From positions 19,203,501 through 19,267,500 of the forward strand of contig JAZHRO010000054.1 in NCBI GenBank assembly GCA_037157565.1: DNA of 64,000 nucleotides. The letters run 5' to 3'. This document shows, in pieces, positions 21,492 to 33,405 of this stretch (within the stretch, counting starts at the first letter, position 1; each line of letters begins with the position of its first letter). The notes under the pieces were generated by a model that worked only from the letters and a program-made list of their open reading frames with translations, searched no databases and was not told where the DNA came from. The stretch comes from Thalassia testudinum (Eukaryota > Streptophyta > Magnoliopsida > Alismatales > Hydrocharitaceae). The position numbers were made by a program, and so were the translations under genes.

Positions 21492-23968
21492 ACCTCCATT
21501 CTTAAGTAAACACAAACAAAGGTTATCCTCTGTTGCAAAAAAATTAACCGGAGTTAGCAAACTCTTACCACAAACTAGCCCTTAGGTACTTACCTTAAAT
21601 CAGTTAAAAAAATACTCCTTTGGCATCTGACATTCCAAGGCAAAAGAAATTCCAACAAAAGGGAAAATCCCCCCTGGGTGTGGGGGGTGGTGGGTGTAGA
21701 ATTTATCCCCCCTTGCGAGGAAGTATGACTCAAAATGTTACCAAACAACTGGTAATTGGGGGAACTTAAACCTTCCAGATCGAGAGTTTCTAGGTGTGAT
21801 CTTTTTGAAAGAAGTCTTGCTTGCATTTCTTTGCTAAGGAGAGAATTAGGAGAGTTTCGAATTGAAGTTTGAGATAACAGGTGTTCAAGATACACCCATC
21901 ACACATACAACCACATCTTTCTTTTCCTTTCTTATCTTGTCATGTCTTGTTTTTCATGTTCCTAGGAGCAATACTAGAATTGTACTTCATTGTAGGATTG
22001 TTTGTCTTTAATCCTAGAACTTGATTTGTAACATCAGTAATTCAATTTATCCCATAAATGCTGAGCATTTTGCAAGAACTTGGTCTTGTAGACTAAAATG
22101 CATACACAAGATTGTATGGGATGTATGATTAGTTTTTTTCCAACATGTTTCACATTTGCGGTTGCACGGAGTGTTGTCTTAGCTTGCCAACATATTTGCA
22201 TGTGACCTTTTATTTCCCCTTTATGGGCGGATTTTGTCCTCCAACGGCAATCATCTTTTTTATTTCTTATCTCTTCCCCTCCTCTTTGTTGTACTCCCTT
22301 CCCAATCCAGTGGGATGCATTGTTGTTCTCTCCTCTCAGCGGATTTGAGTTTTGATCAGCGAAAATAATAACAATAATACCAAACAACAAAAACACACTT
22401 ATTTCCCCTTCTTCTCGTACTCATTCGTCTAAAATCAATCCCTCTCACCAAACAACCCTAATGAATGTTCAAATCGCCTCATTGTTAAAAGCTGAGTTAA
22501 ACAAGGTTCAGGCAGAAATAAAAAAACAAAATTATAGCATATTCTTGCACGAGAAAAGAATGGATTGTGCCACTTGTGTTGTGGTGAAGATTTGTAACCA
22601 AGTCCATCAGAGAGCATCCCTAGTCTATCACATGTAAGAACAAAATAGAAGATCTTAGTTTGCTTGGCGAAATGTTTTGAGTGAGATACAACATGGGTGC
22701 ACTACTTTTGGAATCACAAAACTAGGACCAGAGACGAAAAAGAATTGGAACGTAGTTTTATGAAGTAAGTATCTCAAGATCAAATTACCTTTTAAAACTC
22801 TGCAGCATTCCTTTTCCCATAATTTCAGCATTCCCAAGGCATTAAAAAGATCCTCTGCATCCAATGTTTAATTCAAGTACAGCACCAATGCGACGGAACG
22901 ATCACAATTCACAAACAAGGCACGAATCACCTACCGAGTGAAATAAGACCAAGAGTGTGAGATTTTACACGAAGTTGTCAACTTTCATGATTACTTATGC
23001 TCCACAAACATCATCCTTACGATCACAATTCACAAACAAGGCGCGAATCACTTACCAAGTGAAATAAGAACAAGAATACGAGATTGTACGCGAAGTTGTC
23101 TACTTTCATGATTACGTATGCTCCACAAACATCATCCTTACGATCACAATTCACAAACAAGGCACGAATCACTTACCAAGTGAAATTAGAACAAGAATGC
23201 AAGATTTTACGCTAAGTTGTCAACTTCCATGATTACGTATGCTCCACAAACATCATCCTTACATGCATGCTCTAATAAAGTTGGGTGGTTAATGAAAGAT
23301 CCTTTAAAGTCAAAATTCATCAAAAAGATCATCAAACATGAAGTAAAAATCAAAACAAAGAAGAAACGAAGAACTTCCTTATCATTTCGTGTTGGCTTAA
23401 TTCATAAATCGTGTGATTGAACGTTGTGCACAAGAGAGCCTCTCCACACGTGCCTCCAAGTTGGAACCACACTGCAAACTAAATCATCTGTATAACCCCG
23501 CACCATCTCCTACACCAACTCCCCCGCAAATTACAATGAATGTTCCATTTGGTCACACCTTTATTTTGTTGCATGGACAAAGAAGAGGTGAAGATGTTTT
23601 GAGGAAGTGGAGCAAGGAGGGGAACAAAGGAGAAAAGAGGAAGAGAGTGCAAAAAGATGGCCGGTGAGGGTTAGTTTACGGCATGGGATAGCTAACCTGT
23701 GTTAGCAAAGTTGCAACAGGGATTAACCCTTGTTTCTGTTTACTTGCAAACAGTGATTAACCCCTATTTGTATTTATTAAATAAAGGTTAGGAATGAAAA
23801 TTATCCTGTGATGTGACAGGGGATAAGAGAGAGAGATCAAGGGTTAAGTGGGAGGTTGGGTTAACCCCTCTTCAAACCAGTGTTAAGATAACATGAGTTA
23901 ATAACCCAAAGAGGGGTTAAGTTATCCCCCAAGATAAACAGGGGTTAACCCCCTCCATAGACTTGGCC
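21492..23968. mobile_element. Right part of a PIF/Harbinger-like DNA element (host of the Tat insertion)
   Basis: The right end reads as inverted GGCCAAGTCTATGGAGGG and is followed by TAA (23969-23971). GGCC-type ends next to a TWA trinucleotide fit PIF/Harbinger elements. An inner segment at about 21505-21585 (AAGTAAACACAAACAAAGG) is repeated inverted at about 23655-23760, so the left arm is present but its outer tip is cut off by the Tat element and lies left of the window. The element therefore predates Tat. No transposase was recognised; small open frames (for example 22655-22864, minus) show no known domain. Confidence 0.45.
22900..23262. repeat. Three 121-bp tandem repeats
   Basis: Units start GATCACAATTCACAAACAAG at 22900, 23021 and 23142, each exactly 121 bp. 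They are nearly identical: a handful of substitutions such as GGCACGAATCACC versus GGCGCGAATCACT. The array ends at CATCATCCTTAC (23262). It lies inside the Harbinger-like element. Confidence 0.9.
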
Positions 23969-23971
23969 TAA

Positions 23972-25824
23972 AAGTAGAGAGTCGGGGGAGAAGGCGTTCA
24001 TGAAAGATAGAAGTAGATGTAGGGAGTGGACAACCACCAAGGAAAATGAAGGGGAGGAGAATTAGTATGTGGACGTGCATGGTAGTTGTAGGCGATCTCA
24101 ACCTAGAATAACCTTCAAGAATCGAACTAACCCACTCTAACTAAGGTGAACCTAGTCTTTAACCTTAATGTTAAAAAGAGGGAGGGGGGTTAACTGATGG
24201 AATCTCAACCTTGAATAAATCTTCACGAATCAAACTAGCCCAACTCTGGATAACCTAGTTTTAATGTGACCACTTTGTTGAAACACGCGGTCACATAAAG
24301 AAAAAGGTGCATAATTTATTATAAGAGATTTTAAAAAGTTTTTATTATAATTTGCAAAGATATTATACATCTAACAGGAAAGGGGATATGTAGCTTAACT
24401 ACATATAGCTTAATGGATATTTTTCACAACAAATAATGTTTTTAAGTGAAGGTTTAAGGAATGAGAACACATAAACATGTTATGAATGGAATTTCAAACT
24501 GATCCAACACCTCCACCCTTGCAACAAAGGCCGATTCAATAGCCTAAGTATTGTAAAATCTGGCCCTGCTTGATTAAAGTGCTAAGATTGTTCAATTTGA
24601 ACAAAATTTGATGTATTTCATATTTTTATTAAATGATTTCAATCCTCAAAGTTTCATTTTAAAATGTTATTTCTGCATAAAAATATAACCTGAGTTATAG
24701 ATAACTTATCCATAGCTAAGCTACATACTCCTTACCCTCATAAGTTTAACATTAAAGCAATGGCATGAGACTAAACGTCAAAATGCCATGCATTCTACTT
24801 GAACATGGTAAGCATATGTTCATATGTCCATGCTATTTTATGTGACTGGAGAAAACCATCTGGTGAGCCTCCTGTAAAAATTGTAGTAGATCAAACTGTG
24901 AATTCAATCAGTATCAGGCTCGTGTTAGGTTAGCTACCACCAGTAATTGGGATGAAGATCTGGCATCTGCACATAAACGTCCTTTTCTTTCTGATTCAAA
25001 GATGGGTTGCTGCAAGCATACAGCCAACTTACAAGTGGCAGATCAATGAAAGCTTGCAGCGTTTAATATTTACTCGATAAATGAAAAATAAGGGAACAAA
25101 ATCCAACATTGACACTACCTTTGTGTGGAGGCAACTAATAATTTGGGGGGCCAGTTCCAAGAAAAACATGGTAGTCTCTACACAAGTTGACATCCAGTAT
25201 ATTCAAAACACAAGCAATTGAGGATTCGTGTGAATCTCAAGCTCTAACCAGTAAAACAAGAATGAATTCACATAATAAATTATTAGTTCATGAGGAAAAA
25301 AAAAAGAACATCTGGACGAGTGTGACGTAGATATAAGAATTAAACAGAGGTAATGAATGCCTTGTGCTTCAACAGAGTGCTGTGGTTTTTATTGCTGCGA
25401 CCAACGGAGATAATTCAAAGAATAAACATTGAAGAACAACCTGATCAGGTCAGGAGATCCAGATCACGTCTTGGCAAACAAATTCAGCACAAGCCACCAT
25501 GTTCCACCCTTCAATTGGAGCCAGCCAAGCTTGTTGCAGGTTGCCGATATCTTGGGCAGGACTCATCACATCCACGGAAAAGTCCTCAGATGTTTTTTAC
25601 ATTTCGAGTTCACCTATAAAAGCATGGATAGCCAGCAGTCATGACGTCAGCTCCAGCTGAGGTTCTAATTCCCATTCCTGTTCATAATAACTACTTTCTG
25701 ATAATGATAGGGTATTTGATAATAACAGACCTGATGTGATCACTCACACCTTAACTTATCCGGATTTATCACCTCAGATGTTGACAAAATGAAAATCCTG
25801 ATTTTATAACTTACCTTTTAGTAA
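23972..25824. other. Region without a recognised gene
   Basis: Mostly AT-rich non-coding sequence. A segment of about 60 bp around 24090-24150 (GAATCTCAACCTAGAATAA-like) is repeated at about 24200-24260. Two short minus-strand stretches look exon-like (see the separate entry). Nothing else was identified. Confidence 0.6.
24934..25588 (-). other. Two exon-like minus-strand segments, unidentified
   Basis: At about 25588-25450 the minus strand encodes an open stretch with a protein-like composition (DFSVDVMSPAQDIGNLQ, then WLAPIEGWNMVACAEFVCQD) ending in TGA. At 25009-24934 a TTGCAG acceptor-like site precedes a short frame ending HPNYWW-stop. These could be remnants of the last exons of a host gene. 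I recognise no family, see no complete gene structure, and chance is possible. Confidence 0.2.
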
Positions 25825-25978
25825 TGTGAATGGGAAAGAACGTTCTATTTTATAGAAGAAACCCTAGCCTCTCTTTTATAAAAAAAAGGCTACGAGAAAA
25901 ATATAGTGGTACCCATTACAAATATAAAAAAAACAAACCCCCTCAACAACACAATATGTCAACGCTCCCTCTCAAGTT

Positions 25979-28870
25979 GGAGCATCTATGTTGATAAGCC
26001 CCAACTTGCTACACAAAACTCACATCTCTTCCTTTTAAGAACCTTAATGAGAATATCAGCTAGTTGCAACTTGGAGGTAACATAAGGAGTGTTAATCTTC
26101 CCTTCCAAGACAGCATTGCGAATGGAGTGTCGATCAACCTTAATGTGCTTCTTCTGCTCATGAAAAAATCGAATTTGAAGCAATATACATTGCAGACTTA
26201 TTGTCACAAAAGAGTGAAATAGGACCCTCAATCATGATTCCTAGGTCCTATAGAAACCCTATAATCCACATGATCTCACATGCAGCATGGGTGATAACTC
26301 GATACTCTACTTCAGCACTAGATCGAGCAACAACATTTTGTTTCTTACTCCTCCAGGACATGGATTGCCCCGAAGAAAAATGGCATAGCCTGAAGTGGAC
26401 CTCCAATCATCAATTGACCCCGCATAGTCCGCATTAGAATAAGTTGTGACATCCATGGATCCATTACCCCTATGGGAAAGCCCCAAACCAGGACTCCTCT
26501 TGAGGTATCTCAATATGAGGCACACCAACCCCACATAGTCCGCATTAGAATAAGTTGTGACATCCATGGATCCATTACCCCTATAGGAAAGCCCCAAACC
26601 AAGACTCCTCTTGAGGTATCTCAATATGAGACACACCTCACACCAATGGCCACACCGTGAAGCTTGCATATACTGACTGGCTCTGTTAACAACGAAACTA
26701 ATATCTGGACGGGTCACCGTCAAGGATGGTAGTCACCCCACTAAACTCTTGTATCGTGTGACATCTTCATAAGGCGGATCATCCCCATCAACACGATGTT
26801 GTGCCTCAACAGGAATACATGATGGTTTAGCCCCAAGCAATTCAGCCTCCTCAAGTATCTATAAAGTGTATTTCCCCTAAGACATGGATAAGATGTGATC
26901 CCTGCCAAACCACCTTTATGCCAAGAAAGTACCTGAGATCACCAAAAGTAGACTGGAGACACTCCCTTGGTCTAACAAATACCATCCTCATCCTCTTCTG
27001 TTAGAACCATGTCATCCACATACACTACTAGGATCACAATACCACGATCAAACCTTGTACCTATGCGCCGAATAAAAATGGAGTGGTCAGAGGAAGACCT
27101 TTGGAATCCAATCTACTAGATCTCATTGTTGAGATGCTCAAACCAGGCCTTAAGACTCTGCTTCAAGCCATAGATGGCCTTCTTCAACCGACACACCCGC
27201 TCCCTCTGTATCTTGTAACCTGGTGGTTGCCTTATGTATACCTCACCTACGTCACCATACAAAAAAGCATTCTTGATATTTAGCTAGCATAGTCTCCATC
27301 CTCTATTTACTACCACAGAAATAATAATACAAATAGAGGAAATGTGAGCCACTTGAAAAAGGTCTCCAAATAATAAATCCCATACATTTGAGTAAAACCT
27401 CGAGCCACTAATCTCACCTTGTGCCTGTCAATTATGCCATTTGCGAGATACTTGATGGTGTATCCCCATCGACAATTCACCATTGTAGCATTTGTAGGGC
27501 ATAGAACCAACTCTCAAGTCCCCCTAGAGCTAAGTGCCTCTATCTTCTCGTCCATAGCAGCACGCCATCTAAGTCCTGTGAGGCCTAGGCATAGTCCATG
27601 GGAATAACTATAGTGGTAATAGCAGAAGCAAACTGTTTGATCTCCCCCTGCAGATGTGAAGTCCCAGTATAGTGGAGCATTGGGTGGAGCGTACAAGAGC
27701 AAGTGGGCATCCTCAATGCAAGAGACCTCTCATCATCTAGAATAGCAGCAGTAGTGGGTGAAGAGGAATCATGGACCTGAGAGGAATTGGGAAAAATGGT
27801 TGAACAATGATAATACACTTGTGTCTACCTAGGAGCTAACTCAAGGCTAGCGCCCTCCACAGAAGAATATGGTACTCGCTCAAAAAATGTAACATCTATC
27901 GTCACCACAAGTGGTTGTGAATTGAATCATAGCATCTGTATTCCTTCTAGGTGCAGGAATATCTCAAAAAGATACACTTCACTATCCTTAAGGAGAACTT
28001 ATCCCAATTTCCATGTGCCTGAACAAAGCATGTGCTCCCAAATACATGTAACAATAAAGCAAAAGGTCAGTCACAGTATGGGTGCAAAACCCAGTACGAT
28101 ATGTGCCCCTAGAGCATGAAAGATGAGACCCTGTTGATCAGATAGGCAATAGTAAGTATGGTGTCCCCCTAAAAGTGCTTGGGTACCTTCATGTGTATCA
28201 TCAAGGTACGAGGAGTGTTGAGAAGATGTTGCAACTTCCACTCCGCCACAACATTATGCTGAGATGTGTGAGCGTAGGTTGGGTGGATGATCCCACAAGC
28301 ACTAAAGAACTCCTGCATCTCCCACTGAATGAATTCCAGAGCATTATCGCTTCAGAAGATCTGTATGGTGGTGTATTGTGCCTAGACTTCAACAACAAAC
28401 TTTTACACAATCAGGGGAATCTCAGATCTAGCTCTCATCAGGAAGACCCATGTAAGGTGCCTGTGACATCCACAAATACTGCATAATACCTAAACCCACC
28501 TATACTTTGGACTCTCGTTGGTCCCCTCACATTGCAATGAATCAAGGAAAATGGCGTTGAACTCGCCCCATCACGTCCCCATGGAAAGGTGCTCCGATGA
28601 TGTTTCCCCAACTAACAATCCTTGCACTCCAATGTCAACGTAGCAGGCAACTCAGGATACATTTGGCATATCTTCTCTACTGAGGGATGGCCAAGCCGCC
28701 TATGCCTGAGCCAAGGATCACCGGCTATGGAGCTTGATCCACCCAACAAAGTGGGTGCATCTAGGTAGTAAAGTCCATCTCTCTTGATTCTGCCACCAAT
28801 GATCTCATTGGTGTGTCTATCCTAAAAGTAGCAATGCATGTTATTGAATACTACTCTGCACTAGGGATCC
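25979..28870 (-). pseudogene. pol: Copia pol: integrase, RT and RNase H, broken
   Basis: From 28870 downward: RDGLYYLDAPTLLGG and HRRLGHPSVEKICQMYPE (GAG-pre-integrase); integrase with the first catalytic region HCNVRGPT (the usual aspartate is asparagine), then SDNALEF and QHNVVAEWK; RT with CRWGYTIKYLANG, KVRLVARGFTQMYG and an intact YVDD near 27010-27025; RNase H with TRPDISFVVNRASQYMQ, TTYSNADY and the C-terminal HEQKKHIKVDRHSIRNAV, QLADILIKVLK. Many stops and frameshifts occur. A 111-bp in-frame tandem duplication lies in the RNase H region (26423-26644). Confidence 0.85.
26423..26644 (-). repeat. 111-bp tandem duplication inside copia RNase H
   Basis: The block starting CATAGTCCGCATTAGAATAA at 26423 recurs at 26534. 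The unit is 111 bp (37 codons), so the reading frame is kept: LILRYLKRS...TTYSNADY appears twice in the open frame 26723-26307. The two copies differ at only a few positions. Confidence 0.9.
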
Positions 28871-29120
28871 TTGAATGCACACGAAAGGCAAGAGCATGCG
28901 GTGCACATGAGGAAGGCACTGCGTAAGGCAAGAGGTCTGTGCCTATGCGTGGCATGGCGATGCAAATAGGTCACGCACATGATGCACGCAAGAAAGGGTG
29001 CACACAAGAGCTTTGCACGAGAGGGAGAAGGGCAACAATGGTAGCGGTTCTCAAAATGGGCCCTAACGTTAGGGTTTTCCTTCCTTAAGATGATCCCTTC
29101 ATCGATACCATGTGGAAGAA

Positions 29121-31085
29121 TTTTTTTTAGAAAGAAAAGGAAGTTTACCAAAGATCAGTAATCATCCAAAGAATTTCATTAATAAAAAAGAAATAGACTT
29201 ACGATGATCAAGCCAAAAATCATAAAGATAAGATGCCTCCCTCACACAATTTTCCACCCATGCCCGCTCATTGAGAAAGATTACACCATTTCTTTGCAAC
29301 CACAAACACCATAAGGTAGTTGCAGCTTTGATCCATCCAGTCATATCCACCACATGCAGATTCTCTCTAAAAGACCTCCAAAGATCTTAAGTAGAAGAAA
29401 TATCCACCGTTTGCACATTGACCAACCTATCTCCCTAGAGAAACTACATTTCAGAAATAAATGGGAAATGTCTTCTTCACAACAAAAAGGGCAGGCAACA
29501 TCTATGTCTCGATTCCATGCCTTCCTCACACTGTTGGTGACCACTTTCCCTCTCCAAAGGAGCCACAAAAAAAAACTTTATCTTCAAGGCCACCCTTAAA
29601 AGCAAGCACAATCTCTGGTGATATCATTCATATGCTCAAGCAACTGAAAAGGTACCGTCCATCCAAACATCTAGTCTGGATCATTTGCACCAAGTTGCAG
29701 ATCTGAAATATGAGCCATGAGTCCCTGAAAAGTAGCAGGAGTAGCCTCTGAAAGTCCCTGAGGCAAAATCAACTCCAGCAACCTGTGTGCCAATCCTAGA
29801 CATCCATCACCTTAACATCTTTGTTACCGGCCAGCTGGAAAAGACATGGAAAAAGGCACAATAACCCCCTTGAGTAACAGGGCCACATTAAACTCTTTCA
29901 AAAGCTGCACCCCTAAACCTCCCCTCTTCTTCAGTAGGCAAACATCACCCCACTTCACCAGCTGCAGGAACCTCCCTTCGTGGTTAGGACCCTTCCCAAA
30001 AAATCTCGTGGAGACCCCCTCCAACTTCGATAATATCTTCTGTGGAGGTTTGAATATTGGAAATCAAAAACAGGTATGGAAGATAAAACTGACTTAAGAA
30101 GCAAAAGACATCCACCTCTTGAAAGCAGTCTACCACTCCAAGATGGCGGTCTCCTTACCACCCATTCGTTTAACCAACCCATTCCAATCCAAAGAATAAT
30201 CGCTTTCCACTCAAAGGGAAACCAAAACAAGTGATTGGCAAGCACACCACCAATAATTGAAGACCATCTGCAACAGTAGATGTCTGCATGTCCACATTTA
30301 TAGGAACACATGCTGATTTACTCCCATTGATCCTCAACCCCGAAATCTCAACAAAATCCTCACAATAGCAGGCAGATGTACGACGTAGGAAATAGCACCC
30401 TCCAAAAAAAAACTGGTGCCATCCACATATTGAGAAATTGGTGTGAGAAGAGACCCATCACTATGAATCTTGAAAACAATGATGAGGCCACCATGTGGAA
30501 GAAAATAATAGTGCCTCTCATTAGAATTAGGAATAGGAACCCTAACATCCTTTATATAGAGATAGTGTTAGTAAAATCACATAAGGACCCAACAAGAAAT
30601 ATAAACTAAGACTCTCGAACCTAATTAAATCAACTTAACCTAATACTCTAGCAGGTATGATTAAGACTATTTAGAAGAATCACATGTGTGAAGGACTCTC
30701 TAACAGGATATCATTCTTAACAGATTCCTAACAACATTGGAAAATGTCGGGGAAAGACCATCGAGGCCAAGGGATTTCCTTGGTTCTATAGAAAACATAG
30801 CTTGTCTCACTTCTTTTTCATTGGGAATACCTTGTAAAGAGTCAAATTTGAAATCTTTTAAACTTTCTTCCACACTTAAAATATCAAGGCATTCTAAATA
30901 ATTGATTTTCTCTAAGTAAATATTCTTAAGATAAGTGATAAAGATTTTGTTAATCTCTTCCTAAGTAGTAATAGAACCAGTTTTGGTACAAGATGTAAAG
31001 TTCTTTCTATACCTGTGAAAGCTCTAAGATGAAAATATTTAATATTCTTCTCTCCATCTTTGACCCATCTGCAGTTGGCCCATTG
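29121..31085 (-). pseudogene. LINE 1 (L1-type), RT 3' half and zinc-finger region, broken
   Basis: The minus strand starts at the 3' end with a short poly(A) (TTTTTTTT at 29121-29128). Reading upstream: zf-RVT-like CPFCCEEDISHLFLKCSFSR (about 29490) and LWCLWLQRNGVIFLNERAW (about 29300); RT C-terminal LQLVKWGDVCLLKKRGGLGV (about 29950) and HLFWFPFEWKAI (about 30220); DNA near 30800 resembling the start of the RT (ending LDGL); and ANCRWVKDGEKNIKYFH near 31070. RT core motifs between are partly deleted around 30550-30720. The element is cut by Athila at 31091 and resumes at 44797. Confidence 0.8.
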
Positions 31086-32888
31086 AGCACTGATGAGAAC
31101 CTTATCATAAACCCTAACTGGCACAATATAACCTAGATATGCAAGAAAAATCTCCTACATAACTTATGGAAAGGCTTGACTCAGAGAATTCTGAGTTCGT
31201 GAAGAAAACAGGTCATAAGGGGTAAAAATGCAATTTCACCAACACAATCAGTAAACAAGGTAACTCAGGATCCAAACATAGGTCAAACTAACCTAATAAG
31301 AAGGAAAGTGGGATGATTTGATCCAACAACGGCTACAGCAACTCCAAGGAATTAAATGGCATTCTGTAATTCTAAAACAAACCCCTTCAATTCACGAGGT
31401 TCGAGGCAAAGTAAAAATCGACTAAACCCCCTAAAATTCATAGAAAAATAATCTCTAGGGCTTAGAACCTTCAATTTGGCCTTGAGAACCCATTTTGACC
31501 TACATTGAGAACCATACCCAATTAATGATTTAATTTGGATTTTTACATAAATTGACCGGTCAAACAAGGTCTGATCTAGAAATAAAATTCACCATTAGAA
31601 TCCTTAGGTCCCATTTAGTCATGCATAAAAACTTGAGCCTAAGAAGAGACCTTCTTAATCGACTTTGCATTTTGGTCCTCATCTATTACTTTTTGACCCT
31701 CAACTTTCAAAACCCTCGCATTTTGGCCCCTAGGTTCTTCGTCATCCTTTGCACTTAGGTCCTCCCTGCAAAACTCTGAGCAGCGCCATGCTCCGGTGAC
31801 TTTGCGCGGAGTATTGCGCCGCGCAGGGTGAGGGAGGCCCTCTGCTAGTTGAACCGAGTGTCCCCTCCGACGTCTGCTCTCGCAGGGACACCACCATGAT
31901 CTCTGCCATCACCCACACCTTCCGTGCAAACGCGCGGAAGGAATGGGTTGCTACTCCGGCCATTCTTCGGCGAGGGAGGCACGTCGCCTCCCTGCGCCCA
32001 CCTCTCCGCCTTCGCCTTTATAAGGACCGCCATCGCCTGCAAAAGGAGGCAAGCTGTCTCTGACGGAGAATAACCCCCCACTTCATCCTCTCAAGCTCCG
32101 ACAGACGGCCTACAGCTTCCGACGACCAACTCTTCCTCCTCCTCGTCGCTCGGCTGCCTTACCTACAGCAGGGTTCCCCTAACCCTTTCGTCTGTGTCGT
32201 GCTGCACCCGCCGACACCCTCCGCCTGCCTCCTCGTCGCCGATCTCCCCTTCCAGGGCCTCTTCTTCCTCAGCTCAAGCAGGCACGAGCCGGTAGCTCCG
32301 CCCTCCCCCCTTCGTCCAAAGCTTAGGTAAAAGCTTCCTCTCCTCCTCCTTTAAGTTTCCCCTCTATCAGTTTGTATTTTCGCGCCCCCACACACAACTT
32401 CCACCTCCGCCTGCTCCGTCTCCGACCACCCTCTCCGGCGAGCCCATTCCACCTCCACAGACCTCCTCACTCCTCGCCGATCACCTCAGAAGCTTCCCCT
32501 CACTCCACTATACAGCTTCCCCCTTTTCATTCCCTGCCACCTAAAGACCCCCCGAACAGACCCATCTTTCCGACCACAGTCCGACCTAGGGCTGCCACCA
32601 CCCACACTGGCTTCGCCGCACTCCGGCGAAGCTCCCTACAACTTCTGACTAGGCCGAGAGGCCGTATTCCTGTGTTCAGGTCACGCCCCCTTTGCCGCCA
32701 TTGCTGCGCAGGTGAAGCTCCTTCACCTGCAGCTGCAGCTTCGATCTCGCCCAGGCGCTGATCCCAGGTTGCGCGGAGTGTCTCCGCGAGGACTCCCATG
32801 TCTGTAGCTGGGACGAGAATCCTCCAGGCTACCCCAATTAGCCGCGAGCTCCTCGCCTGCGGGCGCCAGTCTGCGAGGTGGGACTTTA

Positions 32889-32930
32889 GTCCCACCTCGG
32901 AAGTGCTCGGCTCAGCGCCCACGCATAAAT
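32889..32930 (+). promoter_or_regulatory. USE-like element plus TATA box, Athila 5' LTR
   Basis: GTCCCACCTCG (32889-32899), 25 nt, ATAAAT (32925-32930). An inverted copy CGAGGTGGGAC lies immediately upstream, so the USE-like box forms one arm of a 12-bp inverted repeat with a 2-bp centre. Transcription probably starts about 30 bp after the TATA box, which would place R/U5 from about 32955. Confidence 0.45.
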
Positions 32931-33383
32931 TGAAAAAGTGTTCGAGGCTATTCGCCTTCGAACACAGGGGTCAGGTCCCTTACGCACGAGTGCCCCACGC
33001 GCTTGCCCTCGCCCGCGCTCACACCCCGCGGGTCTGGATCGGATCCGGATACCCGACACTGCGCACAGCTCGCCCACCACCGCACGCCGGTGGGCCTAGT
33101 CCCGGGCGCGACACCCGTACCCGAATACCCGGCTCTGGGAGAGCGATCCTATGAGAGAAATCTGAGAAAGAGAGAGACGCAGGAAAGGGTAGGGGTAGGT
33201 TTCGCTCTGACCAGTTGTGTGAGTGTGCAGGCAGAGAAGAAGAAGAAGAAAAAGAAGGAAGAAGGTGGCCGAAGCCTTGGCCACTCAGGGCAGAGAGGAA
33301 GAAGGACTGTGAGAAGAAGAAGGAAGAAGACTGCAAGAAAGAAGAAGCACAGAGGAAGCACTGTAGCAGACGCCACTTAAGCC

Positions 33384-33405
33384 GTCTGATTGAGAAATCA
33401 GACGA
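33384..33405 (+). other. RNA hairpin with GNRA-type loop in Athila U5
   Basis: CGTCTGATT and AATCAGACG form a perfect 9-bp stem closing a GAGA loop. The same hairpin is in the 3' LTR (about 44349-44370) and, inverted, in the solo LTR (about 7637-7658). It would be in the 5' leader of the Athila RNA. A packaging or dimerisation role is speculative. Confidence 0.45.

Larger units (their letters stand above)
25825..29120 (-). mobile_element. Ty1/copia retrotransposon remnant, minus strand
   Basis: Read on the minus strand it has GAG-pre-integrase, integrase, RT and RNase H in copia order, then a polypurine tract (25976-25964) and a short 3' LTR (25963-25825, about 139 bp, starting TTGACATATTGTG). 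At the other end CATCGATACCA (about 29100-29110) is a degraded copy of the tRNA-Met primer site next to the edge of a 5' LTR, which is cut by the LINE poly(A) at 29121. Most of gag is missing (about 28870-29100 holds no recognisable gag). All domains carry stops. Confidence 0.7.

Noticed and set aside
22900..23262. Regular direct repeats considered as a CRISPR array
   Set aside because: The repeats are head-to-tail with no spacers, 121 bp each, in a plant transposon.
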